22,259 bases of DNA from an uncultured beta proteobacterium (GTDB taxonomy: Bacteria > Pseudomonadota > Gammaproteobacteria > Burkholderiales > Burkholderiaceae): positions 1-22,259 of the forward strand of contig CAITHY010000007.1 of assembly GCA_903892315.1 (NCBI GenBank). The letters are read 5' to 3'. This document shows, piece by piece, positions 14,512 to 22,259 of this stretch. The translations under genes and the position numbers were made by a program. How positions within the stretch are numbered: position 1 is the stretch's first letter; the number at the start of each line of letters is the position of its first letter. The notes beneath the pieces were generated by a model. That model ran no database searches and had not been told where the DNA came from. It saw nothing but the letters and a program-made list of their open reading frames with translations.

Positions 14512-15643
14512 AGGAACTTTTGATTTGCCCTTCTAAATACTTGGCAATCGCTAGGCTGGAGGTTAATCCTGGGGACTCAAAGCCATATAGGTTAAAGAGC
14601 CCTTCCAGGCCATGGTCATTGGGGGTATTGAAGCAAAAGTCACCGGCTGGGGTATTCGGCGGCACAATCTTCGCCCTAACCCCTGAATAATCCGGCTGTA
14701 ATGAGTGGTCTTTAAGTCCAGGCCAATACCGTCTTACAGCCTCATAAAAGCCATCGCCTCGCGTGGGGTTCACGGTGTAATCAATTTGATATTCTGCGTC
14801 GATTTCTAGCCATTCCACATCAGGACCAAATTTGGCTTGCCCACCCATATCTAAAGTGAGATGCACTCCTAACCCACCAGGCTCTGGAATGGGGTAAATC
14901 AAATGATTGAATGGTGATTTTCCGGAAAGTGAAAAGTAATTGCCTTTAGCGAAATACGCTTTCGGAATTTGGTCTTTGCTGAGTGATTGAATTTTTTGCG
15001 CCACTGCTGGAGCACTCATGCCCGCACAATTAATCAGCAGTTTCGTTTGAATCTGCATTTCATCAGCGCCGCCGATTTCTAATTCAAATCCATCCGTGGC
15101 ATTGTCACCAACAGGTTTTGCGCTGATAAGCGGCGATTGGTAGGCCACCATACCACCCGCATCCTCAAAGCCCCCTAATAAGGAAAGCATATAGCCATGG
15201 CTATCCACAATGCCGGTACTTGATGACAGAATGGCTGCTACACAATTGAGTTGCGGCTCTAGCTCCTTAGCCTCATCGCCCGAGATTATCTTGATCTCAG
15301 GAACGCCATTGTTCTGAGCTTTATATAACAGTGCCTGGAGGTCATTAATTTGGCTTGGGTCGGTAGCAACAATGAGCTTGCCATAGGGCCGTGTAGCGAC
15401 TTGATGGCTACGGCAGTACTCGTATAGCAGGCGGTTACCTTCAACACAAAGTTGGGCTTTGAGTGAATCCTTGGGGTAATAGATGCCAGCGTGGATAACT
15501 TCACTGTTGCGAGCGCTGCTAATAGTGCCAAATGAGGACTCTCGCTCGAGCAAAATCGTCTCACGACCCTGGAGGGCCATTTCTCTGGCAACAGCCAGAC
15601 CAACCACCCCGGCCCCGATGACAACACAGTCGACTTGATCCAT
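14507..15643 (-). CDS. FAD-dependent oxidoreductase, L-2-hydroxyglutarate oxidase-like
   Basis: A 378-residue DAO-family flavoprotein. The Rossmann dinucleotide motif VVIGAGVVGLAVA is at about residues 7-19, with an acidic residue (E34) for the FAD ribose. SARNSEVIHAGIYYPKDSLKA follows and is characteristic of L-2-hydroxyglutarate dehydrogenases/oxidases (LhgO, human L2HGDH). LLINCAGMSAP and the C-terminal NLYGFESPGLTSSLAIAKYL complete the FAD site. It probably returns L-2-hydroxyglutarate to 2-oxoglutarate or oxidises a related 2-hydroxyacid; the substrate is inferred. No membrane segment is evident. It is divergent from pgi across 100 bp. ATG 15643 is the only reasonable start. Confidence 0.88.
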   Translation of the reverse strand: MDQVDCVVIGAGVVGLAVAREMALQGRETILLERESSFGTISSARNSEVIHAGIYYPKDSLKAQLCVEGNRLLYEYCRSHQVATRPYGKLIVATDPSQINDLQALLYKAQNNGVPEIKIISGDEAKELEPQLNCVAAILSSSTGIVDSHGYMLSLLGGFEDAGGMVAYQSPLISAKPVGDNATDGFELEIGGADEMQIQTKLLINCAGMSAPAVAQKIQSLSKDQIPKAYFAKGNYFSLSGKSPFNHLIYPIPEPGGLGVHLTLDMGGQAKFGPDVEWLEIDAEYQIDYTVNPTRGDGFYEAVRRYWPGLKDHSLQPDYSGVRAKIVPPNTPAGDFCFNTPNDHGLEGLFNLYGFESPGLTSSLAIAKYLEGQIKSSL

Positions 15644-15728
15644 TTATCTGCCCAAGCCTTGAAATATTGTTATTTGCATCCCGAAATCGTAACATTTTCA
15701 GTGTTTTAGTGGGTTTTGGGGTACTTCT

Positions 15729-15737
15729 TGATAAAAT
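15729..15737 (+). promoter_or_regulatory. Extended -10 promoter of pgi, leaderless geometry
   Basis: TGATAAAAT is an extended -10 (TGn plus TAAAAT, 5 of 6 matches). Six bases later comes ATG 15744, so RNA should start at or next to the A of the start codon. No Shine-Dalgarno and no alternative start is present. There is no -35 match at 16-17 bp, which extended -10 promoters can do without. Confidence 0.6.
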
Positions 15738-15743
15738 CTGTCC

Positions 15744-17234
15744 ATGTCTTCAAATCCAGCTGTAGAGAACCTAAAAAACGTATTTAGCGCCCAAGATATC
15801 GTTTTAGATAGCGCTTATCAAGGCATTGATGCCGCCGGCTGGAAATCGCTCTTTGCCCAAGCAAAAGAAGCTAAATTACCGCAATTTATTGCTGATGTAT
15901 TTGCTGGTAAGTCAGTAAATAACTCTGAAAATCGACCTGCACTGCATTCTGCTCTGCGCAATCTGGATAAGACTCCCGTTTTAATTGATGGCAAAGATGT
16001 CATGCCCGAGGTTGCGCAAGTGTGGCATCGCATTGAAGCGCTTTGCAATACCTGGGTAGGTATTACGGACGTGATTCACATTGGTATTGGTGGTTCTGAT
16101 TTTGGCCCGCGTTTAGCAATTGAAGCCTTAGCCCATGTCCCCGATATCGAAACCCGCGGCATGAGGATGCACTTTTTAGCCAATATCGATACTGCAGAAC
16201 TCAATCGCATTTTGCAACGCGCATTACCTAACAGCACTCGCGTCATTATCGTCTCCAAATCGTTTACCACGCTTGAGACGACTATGAATGCCAAGGCAGT
16301 GGTGAAGTGGCTTAGAAATCATGGCCGCACTGATAGTCAAATTGCACATGCACTTTATGCAGTAACAGCCAATGTGCCTGCCGCAGAGGCTTTTGGCATT
16401 ACTCAAGAAAACATCTTCCCTTTTTGGGATTGGGTTGGCGGTCGTTACTCGGTATGGTCTGCCGTAGGACTTCCAATTGCCCTGCAGTATGGCTTTGATA
16501 CCTTTAAACAGTTCTTAGCGGGTGCACAAGCGATCGATCAGCACTTCAAGTCTGCGCCTTTAGAAGAGAATCTTCCCGTCATCATGGCGCTGAGCCTACT
16601 CTATCAGCAAGAGCAACACAACATCAAATCGTATGCCGTCATTCCTTATGCCGATGCTTTAGATTGGTTTCCAAAATGGTTACAACAGCTCGATATGGAG
16701 AGCAATGGCAAGAGCGTTGATCGCGATGGTAAGCCAGTGAAGTTTTCATGCCCAGTAGTGTTTGGCAGCTCTGGCAGTAATGCGCAGCATTCCTACTTCC
16801 AGTTATTACATCAAGGCACGGAAATTATTCCCATCGATTTCATTGCTATTCGTGAACCAATGAGTCATTTGCCTGAAGCCAAAGAGCATCACCGAATTCT
16901 GTTGTCTAACTGCCTGGCACAAGCACAAGCATTGGCCAACGGCAAGAAAACAGACAATCCCAATAACACCTATCCGGGCAAACGCCCCAGCAATTTGCTG
17001 ATTTTGCCCAAACTGAATGCGTTTTACTTGGGGGCGCTGCTAGCACTGTATGAGAACCGCACCGTCGCTCTGGGAGCGCTTTGGAATATCAATAGCTTTG
17101 ATCAACCCGGTGTTGAATTAGGTAAGGTACTGGCCAAGCCGATCGAGGCGGCTTTAAAGAATGGCGGCATTATCCAGGCGAATGACGGTATTGATGAAGT
17201 GACCGCAACCCGAATCAATTTATTTAATCAATAG
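15744..17234 (+). CDS. pgi: Glucose-6-phosphate isomerase
   Basis: A 496-residue cytosolic phosphoglucose isomerase (E. coli 549) interconverting glucose-6-P and fructose-6-P. The sugar-phosphate site GIGGSDFGPRLA, SKSFTTLETT, and PROSITE-like DWVGGRYSVWSAVG (about 228-241) are intact. The catalytic base E319 in MESNGKSV, H349 in SNAQHSYFQLLHQG, and K461 in GVELGKVLAK are also intact. The segment before H349 reads FGSSGSNAQH, whereas E. coli and many others have WGEPGTNGQH, a variant worth noting but outside the catalytic residue. It precedes the phosphohexomutase gene by 43 nt, in the same direction, so a sugar-phosphate operon is likely. Confidence 0.96.
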   Translation: MSSNPAVENLKNVFSAQDIVLDSAYQGIDAAGWKSLFAQAKEAKLPQFIADVFAGKSVNNSENRPALHSALRNLDKTPVLIDGKDVMPEVAQVWHRIEALCNTWVGITDVIHIGIGGSDFGPRLAIEALAHVPDIETRGMRMHFLANIDTAELNRILQRALPNSTRVIIVSKSFTTLETTMNAKAVVKWLRNHGRTDSQIAHALYAVTANVPAAEAFGITQENIFPFWDWVGGRYSVWSAVGLPIALQYGFDTFKQFLAGAQAIDQHFKSAPLEENLPVIMALSLLYQQEQHNIKSYAVIPYADALDWFPKWLQQLDMESNGKSVDRDGKPVKFSCPVVFGSSGSNAQHSYFQLLHQGTEIIPIDFIAIREPMSHLPEAKEHHRILLSNCLAQAQALANGKKTDNPNNTYPGKRPSNLLILPKLNAFYLGALLALYENRTVALGALWNINSFDQPGVELGKVLAKPIEAALKNGGIIQANDGIDEVTATRINLFNQ

Positions 17235-17277
17235 TTTTACTAGCTCTAGCTTTAGTCTAGACATCGAAAGCACGCTC

Positions 17278-18663
17278 ATGCAACTCTCCCCATCTATTTT
17301 CAAGGCTTACGACATTCGCGGCATCATTGATGAAACTCTAGATCCTTCAATTGCCAAACTCATTGGCCAAGCTTTTGGTACAGAAATGCGCGAACTGGGC
17401 GAGATCGAGATTGTGATTGGTCGTGATGGTCGTTTATCCGGCCCCAGTTTGATTGAAGCGCTAACCGAAGGCCTGCTCTCTACTGGCATCAATGTGATTG
17501 ACTTGGGTATGGTGGCCACACCGATGGTGTACTTTGGTGCCAATCAAGTACTCAATGGCAAGAAACCCAAGTCCGGCATCATGATTACTGGTAGTCACAA
17601 CCCTCCTAACTACAACGGCTTCAAGATGGTTTTAGGTGGCGCAGCGATTTATGGCGATCAGATACAGGCTTTGCGTAAACGTATTGAAGCAAAACAGTTT
17701 GCTACCGGCCAAGGGGTACGAAGCACCTTTGATATTTTCCCAATGTACTTAGAGCGTATTGTCAGCGATGTGAAGTTGGCCCGCCCAATGAAGATCGTGG
17801 TTGATTGCGGTAATGGCGTGGGTGGTGCTTTTGCAGGAACGCTTTTTAGAGCTTTAGGTTGTGAAGTTCAAGAACTCTTTTGCGAAGTAGATGGTCATTT
17901 TCCAAACCATCATCCAGATCCGGCGCATCTTGAAAATCTACAGGATCTCATTAAAAACCTACAAACCACTGATAACGAGCTGGGCTTAGCTTTTGACGGT
18001 GATGCTGACCGTTTAGGTGTTGTTACCAAAGATGGTCAGGTGATTTTCCCAGATCGTCAAATGATGCTCTTTGCCAAAGACGTTCTATCGCGTAATCCAG
18101 GCGGTCAAATCATTTATGACGTTAAATGCACTCGCAATCTCGCAACCTATGTAAAGCAGCATGGTGGCGAGCCGTTGATGTGGAAAACAGGTCACTCCCT
18201 AGTAAAAGCTAAGCTCAAAGAAACAGGTGCACCGCTTGCCGGTGAAATGTCAGGCCATATTTTCTTTAAAGACCGCTGGTTTGGCTTTGATGATGGTCTG
18301 TATACCGGTGCGCGTTTATTAGAAATCCTCAGTAAAGAGAGTGATCCCAATAAGACGCTCAATGACTTGCCAAATGCGATTTGCACCCCTGAATTACAGC
18401 TAGCATGTGCTGAAGGCGAACCTTTTGCTATCTTGGAAAAGATTAAAGCCAATGCGAAGTTCCCTACTTCAGAAGCAATTAACACCATTGATGGTGTCCG
18501 CGTGGAATACGCTGATGGTTTTGGTTTAGCAAGACCATCGAATACCACCCCAGTGGTAGTCATGCGTTTTGAAGCAGATAACGAAGCGGCAATTAAACGT
18601 ATTCAGTCTGAATTCAAGACTGCAATTTTGGCTGCCAAGCCGGATGCGAAACTCAGTTTCTAA
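17278..18663 (+). CDS. Phosphomannomutase/phosphoglucomutase (AlgC/ManB type)
   Basis: A 461-residue alpha-D-phosphohexomutase, close in length to P. aeruginosa AlgC (463). It interconverts hexose 6- and 1-phosphates through a phosphoserine. The motifs are FKAYDIRGI at the N-terminus; ITGSHNPPNYNGFK with active-site S106; the magnesium loop AFDGDADR (D240, D242, D244); the sugar-specificity loop GEMSGHIFF; and the phosphate-binding RPSNTTP (R419) near the C-terminus. GEMSGH is the form found in dual-specific PMM/PGM enzymes. A GAAAG about 7 nt before ATG 17278 may be the ribosome site. Products feed envelope polysaccharide synthesis. It converges on the 180-residue hypothetical gene with a 6-nt gap. 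Confidence 0.94.
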   Translation: MQLSPSIFKAYDIRGIIDETLDPSIAKLIGQAFGTEMRELGEIEIVIGRDGRLSGPSLIEALTEGLLSTGINVIDLGMVATPMVYFGANQVLNGKKPKSGIMITGSHNPPNYNGFKMVLGGAAIYGDQIQALRKRIEAKQFATGQGVRSTFDIFPMYLERIVSDVKLARPMKIVVDCGNGVGGAFAGTLFRALGCEVQELFCEVDGHFPNHHPDPAHLENLQDLIKNLQTTDNELGLAFDGDADRLGVVTKDGQVIFPDRQMMLFAKDVLSRNPGGQIIYDVKCTRNLATYVKQHGGEPLMWKTGHSLVKAKLKETGAPLAGEMSGHIFFKDRWFGFDDGLYTGARLLEILSKESDPNKTLNDLPNAICTPELQLACAEGEPFAILEKIKANAKFPTSEAINTIDGVRVEYADGFGLARPSNTTPVVVMRFEADNEAAIKRIQSEFKTAILAAKPDAKLSF

Positions 18664-18669
18664 GCGCTC

Positions 18670-19212
18670 TTAGTGAATGCTGCCTGAGCTGGCAGGCGGC
18701 ATATTCATCGGACTTAGTTCATTATTCTGGCCTGCTACTGCAATCGTTGCTCGACCCCATGATGCCTGATCGCAGATGCTCTCTAGCAGTAGACGCAGTG
18801 CCATGAGCATCGGTTTGGGTAGCTTCAAGTTAATATTTTTATCTTTACCCAAGACAAAATCGATTGAAAATATTTGCTCCGCTTGCTCAGCCTGATCAAT
18901 ACCGCAAGTCACATCGAGCACCAATATGGGTGACTGACCAAGCGGAAAGGCTTCGCCTGCCTCAAATTCCGGCCCGGATCCTTCCATACCTACTAAGTTG
19001 GACTTTTCAAAATCTGCCACGGCCTTAGCAATAGCTGGCTCATGCTGGGCCAGTAACTGCTTTTCGACCAAATGCTCTGAAGCGGCCAATATAAACAAGG
19101 CAACTCGGCGAGTTAATAGAAACTGAAACTCGGTTTTATCTACTGTATTAATTCTGAGGAGGATGCGGTCCTCCTGCAAAAGGTAGGTGGTATTGATTTG
19201 CTTAATTGACAT
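18670..19212 (-). CDS. Conserved-looking protein of unknown function coupled to the MBG surface protein
   Basis: I do not recognise a named domain in this 180-residue protein. It has no signal peptide or membrane segment and looks cytosolic. The first 60 residues have alternating hydrophobic strands and the pattern YLLQEDRILLRINT...F.FLLTRRV, then a helix with EHLVEKQLLAQHEPAIAKAV. Residues 110-170 again look like strand and helix, with LPKPMLMALRLLLESICDQASWG. The tail is Pro/Ser rich. The frame reaches 19284, but ATG 19212, 4 nt after the surface-protein stop, fits termination-reinitiation coupling; no Shine-Dalgarno is clear. Its position suggests a role in making, exporting or controlling that protein, which is inference only. 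Confidence 0.75.
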   Translation of the reverse strand: MSIKQINTTYLLQEDRILLRINTVDKTEFQFLLTRRVALFILAASEHLVEKQLLAQHEPAIAKAVADFEKSNLVGMEGSGPEFEAGEAFPLGQSPILVLDVTCGIDQAEQAEQIFSIDFVLGKDKNINLKLPKPMLMALRLLLESICDQASWGRATIAVAGQNNELSPMNMPPASSGSIH

Positions 19213-19216
19213 CAGG

Positions 19217-22200
19217 TTATTCGCATTTCTCTTGACTGCTTCCTGAGCATTCTGAAGAATCCTGAGTTTGATCAACATATACATTACCTAAAACAGATTG
19301 AGCCAATGCAAACTCTGGGACAACGGGGTAGTGAGAGGGGGTGTTAGCAAGGAGCACATTAAAAGAGCTTCTAAGCATGCTTGAATTATTAACCTCAATA
19401 ATTGAATTTAGTTTTTTATCCCCACCATAATATGAGTAGGAGATGTACTGACCTCTATTAGGTTGCGCATTATTCTGAACAATGATGCTGGATATTAAGC
19501 TGACTAGCTGAGCACTACTCAAGCCTGCAAAAGATATCGAGCTATTTGCAGAAGAAAGTGTAATAGTCATTCCCAATGGCGGTTGCAAAGTCACTGATGA
19601 TGTTGAGAAATTTTGTTCGCCAAGAGTTGAGATATTGCCCTCAATAATGATGTTTCCTGCAGGCGTTGAGTTTGCTGGATCAGACTTAGAACGAATTTCA
19701 GTTGTAACGTTTAATGCAGCAATTGGTGTTATAGATCCCACCGCCCCTATAAATGAAACGCCTGGTATTAAACCTGGATCATAGGACACGGCCCGCACAT
19801 CTAATGTATGACTTCTCAAAGCAGAATCATCAAGGGTTCCGCCAAAGATTACACTCGGATCTTCTGATAGAAAACTTCTGGTTAGCCCATTAGTTCCGTT
19901 ATCAGAAATTACAACTGCACCGTTATAGGACTGGGTGCGAATAGTTGTTACGTCAGCATTAAGTAAGATATGGGCAGCATTAATTGTAAGGTCGGATATA
20001 TCAGGCCCCTTACTGACAGCAGGATTAGGTGACACATACCCAACTGTATCGTTAAAGACAACTGTACCCGTACCAGCATCAATATTTACAGAACGATTGT
20101 TTGAATCAGAATTAAATGTTCCCAAAAATGAGATATTTGAATTTTGGGAGGTAATATTCATAGGCAGATCAGCAGATCCAGAGGCCAAAGTGACATTGCC
20201 CGCGTAAACTTGCTGTCCAATACTACGCATATCAGTTATGAGGCTTACTGGGCCTGTTACCGAGAGATGATTTATCGTTGTTCCATCCACTAAACCCAGA
20301 GACCCACCTAATGAAACAATAGATCCTGATCCGATAGCGTTTGCGCTTCCTAATAAGACAGTACTTCCAGGACCGATATTAAGCGATCCAGTAAATGCCC
20401 CATTGTTACCGCTAATGGTCAACGGAGCAGCGCCTATTTGACTTACTACTCCGTTGCCACTAACACTATTAGCAAATGTAAATGGGCTTCTCTCGTTAAA
20501 TATGATGGCCCCATTATTCTGAATGGCGCTACCAATAGAGCCAACGACTGAAGCATCATAGACGACTGAAAAACCATTAGGAATAATGACCGTTCCTACG
20601 TTATTCAATGTAGGGATTGCACCGCCAGCCCAATTTGATGCTGTCGACCAGTTGTCGCCGGACCCCCCAACATAACTGACAGTCGCTAATTGTGTAATTG
20701 TTCCAATATTTCCTGTATACCCACTATCACTCAACACATAATTTTTGCTATCAACCCCAGTTAGCGTTAATGAGATGGTAACTGGCTTATTAAACCCTAC
20801 ATTTGGGTCGTTATTATTAAATGTACCTGATCCTAAGACGCTAACTTGATCTTTCAAAGCTCCCGCACCTAAAAATTGAGGTATGGTGGGATTGGTATCA
20901 ATCTGCAATCCGGCTATATTAATATTTCCATCATAGACCTTGGTAAATCCTGAAATACCCAAGTCAACAGGTTGAATAACTAATGGTTTTATTGTGACTG
21001 TGCCAACAACCATTAAATTATTAAAATTATTTCCAGTAATTACTGGATTTACTGCAGCAAGGTTGTAGCCACCAACATTAGCATTTAATGATGTACTACT
21101 TGTTACCCCAAGCATGGATAAATTAAAGTTAGCTACGCCGCCAACATTATCATTAACCGATACCGTAGATCCCGAAATGACCGGACTTAAGGTGACTATG
21201 GTGTGTCCATCAGAGGCCAAATATGAAGCGGTAGCAGTATAGGTTGGCGCTGTTCCATAGCTGGTGCTAGATGGATTTACCCTCACCAATAATGCGTTTG
21301 CCGGCGCAATTACATAATCCCCATTTTTAAAAGTAATTGCATAATTTGTTGAGGAGTAGCCACTGGGCACAAGCACATTTTGATATATTCCTGCGCTGTT
21401 CACTGATGAATTTGATCGGGTAATCGTAGGGCTACTTGAAGATAAATTGGCTGAAGTTTCTCCATTAACAAAGCCATTAAATATAAAGCCCATATAGCCG
21501 CCAGTACAAGGGCCAGAGTTACAGTTAGCTAAAGCAGCACCTGAATCTGTTTGAGTGACAAATTTTCCATCACTTGCTGCAGTGATAGTTAGAGGTGCAG
21601 GAGTAATTGTGACCGAATTGCTTGTAGTAGTTGCAGGGGCAGCGTTATACGAAGTAGTGATGTAATAGTTACTCATCACTGCCGTACCACTAACACCAGT
21701 GACAGATGTAACGAAATTACTTCCATTAGAACTTACATTCGAGGAGTCAACGGCAACATTGGTAATTGCGGTAATTGTTTCGCCAGGCATAAGGCCCGTA
21801 AATCGATAACTAGTAGGTGCTATGTTTTTTGTCCCAGAATAAGCGCCAATTATTTCAACACCCAGCGGTGCTTGTGATACTACTAGGTTAGCGTTAGTTA
21901 TTATTGGAGTATTGTAGTTGGCCAATACGGCACCAGAAGCAGTAAGGCTTGAAGTGTAAGTTCCTACATTGGTGCCTGTAGCCATCCCAGTAACTACAAT
22001 ACTAGCGGCATCAGAGCCTAAGGCATTCATAGAATATGTACCAACATAGGCGCTGCCTTTATAGGTATTTCCGGATAAGCTTTCAACCGCCGTAATTGCA
22101 AGATCTGCTTTTGCTATCACATTACTGGTTGATGCCACATAGGTGAAGCTGTAATTACTTGCATTACCACTAGAGAGGACTACGGCACTTGGGGTTGATG

Positions 22201-22259
22201 TAAAGGTGCCAGCTTGGGCTACCCCACTCACTACAGTACCGCCAACACTAGCCACTTGA
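19217..22259 (-). CDS. Giant MBG/YDG-domain surface protein, filamentous haemagglutinin type (C-terminal part)
   Basis: An open frame with no stop up to the window edge; at least 1013 residues are visible and the N-terminus lies beyond 22259. The protein is rich in Ser, Thr, Asn, Gly and Val. The visible order is: MBG-like repeats (about 1-420, spaced by SGAVLANYNTP, SNYYITTSYN, STNYAITFKNGDYVIAPA and similar ...NY... segments); a YDG domain starting FTKVYDGN (about 437-525); a GDNWSTASNWAGGAIP module (about 535); a beta-solenoid-like region with gain-of-strand repeats; and a C-terminal tail of 40 residues with two cysteines. No LPxTG motif, transmembrane anchor or autotransporter barrel is present, so two-partner secretion is the likely route. 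It probably acts in adhesion or biofilm. Confidence 0.85.
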   Translation of the reverse strand, partial: QVASVGGTVVSGVAQAGTFTSTPSAVVLSSGNASNYSFTYVASTSNVIAKADLAITAVESLSGNTYKGSAYVGTYSMNALGSDAASIVVTGMATGTNVGTYTSSLTASGAVLANYNTPIITNANLVVSQAPLGVEIIGAYSGTKNIAPTSYRFTGLMPGETITAITNVAVDSSNVSSNGSNFVTSVTGVSGTAVMSNYYITTSYNAAPATTTSNSVTITPAPLTITAASDGKFVTQTDSGAALANCNSGPCTGGYMGFIFNGFVNGETSANLSSSSPTITRSNSSVNSAGIYQNVLVPSGYSSTNYAITFKNGDYVIAPANALLVRVNPSSTSYGTAPTYTATASYLASDGHTIVTLSPVISGSTVSVNDNVGGVANFNLSMLGVTSSTSLNANVGGYNLAAVNPVITGNNFNNLMVVGTVTIKPLVIQPVDLGISGFTKVYDGNINIAGLQIDTNPTIPQFLGAGALKDQVSVLGSGTFNNNDPNVGFNKPVTISLTLTGVDSKNYVLSDSGYTGNIGTITQLATVSYVGGSGDNWSTASNWAGGAIPTLNNVGTVIIPNGFSVVYDASVVGSIGSAIQNNGAIIFNERSPFTFANSVSGNGVVSQIGAAPLTISGNNGAFTGSLNIGPGSTVLLGSANAIGSGSIVSLGGSLGLVDGTTINHLSVTGPVSLITDMRSIGQQVYAGNVTLASGSADLPMNITSQNSNISFLGTFNSDSNNRSVNIDAGTGTVVFNDTVGYVSPNPAVSKGPDISDLTINAAHILLNADVTTIRTQSYNGAVVISDNGTNGLTRSFLSEDPSVIFGGTLDDSALRSHTLDVRAVSYDPGLIPGVSFIGAVGSITPIAALNVTTEIRSKSDPANSTPAGNIIIEGNISTLGEQNFSTSSVTLQPPLGMTITLSSANSSISFAGLSSAQLVSLISSIIVQNNAQPNRGQYISYSYYGGDKKLNSIIEVNNSSMLRSSFNVLLANTPSHYPVVPEFALAQSVLGNVYVDQTQDSSECSGSSQEKCE

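Noticed and set aside
19217..22259. Tandem DNA repeats or CRISPR-like array in the surface protein gene
   Set aside because: The repetition is at the protein level only; no DNA unit recurs with regular spacing.

Overview
The window looks like a chromosomal segment of a betaproteobacterium in the Burkholderiaceae, most probably Polynucleobacter or a close relative. The evidence is the moderate GC content, very tight gene packing, the order yicC-gmk-rpoZ-spoT divergent from rph-rdgB-hemW, a Bug-type solute receptor, and a family III CoA-transferase. The genus is inferred from gene content and protein flavour, not from a database search. No stretch longer than about 110 bases lacks a gene, apart from one tRNA-bearing gap, and no transposon, phage gene or CRISPR array was seen.

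Layout, left to right. Positions 21-97 hold tRNA-Arg(ACG) on the minus strand, back to back with greB (plus), a transcript cleavage factor. Positions 620-4858 hold the minus-strand operon yicC-gmk-rpoZ-spoT: RNA decay, GMP kinase, RNA polymerase omega and (p)ppGpp synthesis/hydrolysis. Divergent from it, positions 4914-7447 hold rph-rdgB-hemW: RNase PH, house-cleaning NTPase and heme chaperone. Positions 7444-10577 look catabolic: a crotonase-family protein and a periplasmic Bug receptor (minus, one operon) diverge from a CaiB/BaiF CoA-transferase (plus). A strong bidirectional terminator ends that region. Positions 10656-14319 hold a secreted SDS-type alkyl sulfatase and an orphan seven-helix sensor histidine kinase. 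Positions 14397-14486 hold tRNA-Ser(TGA), preceded by an FAD oxidoreductase of the L-2-hydroxyglutarate oxidase type. Positions 15744-18663 hold pgi and an AlgC/ManB-type phosphohexomutase, which link fructose-6-P, glucose-6-P and glucose-1-P (or mannose) for envelope sugars. The right end holds the C-terminal part of a giant MBG/YDG-domain surface protein (cut by the window edge), followed in a coupled arrangement by a 180-residue protein of unknown function.

The most interesting signals concern transcription starts. greB, yicC and pgi each have a -10-like hexamer exactly 6 nt before their ATG and no Shine-Dalgarno, which predicts leaderless mRNAs. At greB the hexamer is one half of a perfect 10-bp palindrome whose other half is a well-placed -10 for the divergent tRNA-Arg. 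The tRNA-Ser -10 (TATAAT) contains the stop codon of the upstream gene. Three of four convergent gene pairs meet with at most 6 nt between stops, one with interlocked CTAG stops. The crotonase-family protein lacks both glutamates used by hydratases, so its reaction is unknown.
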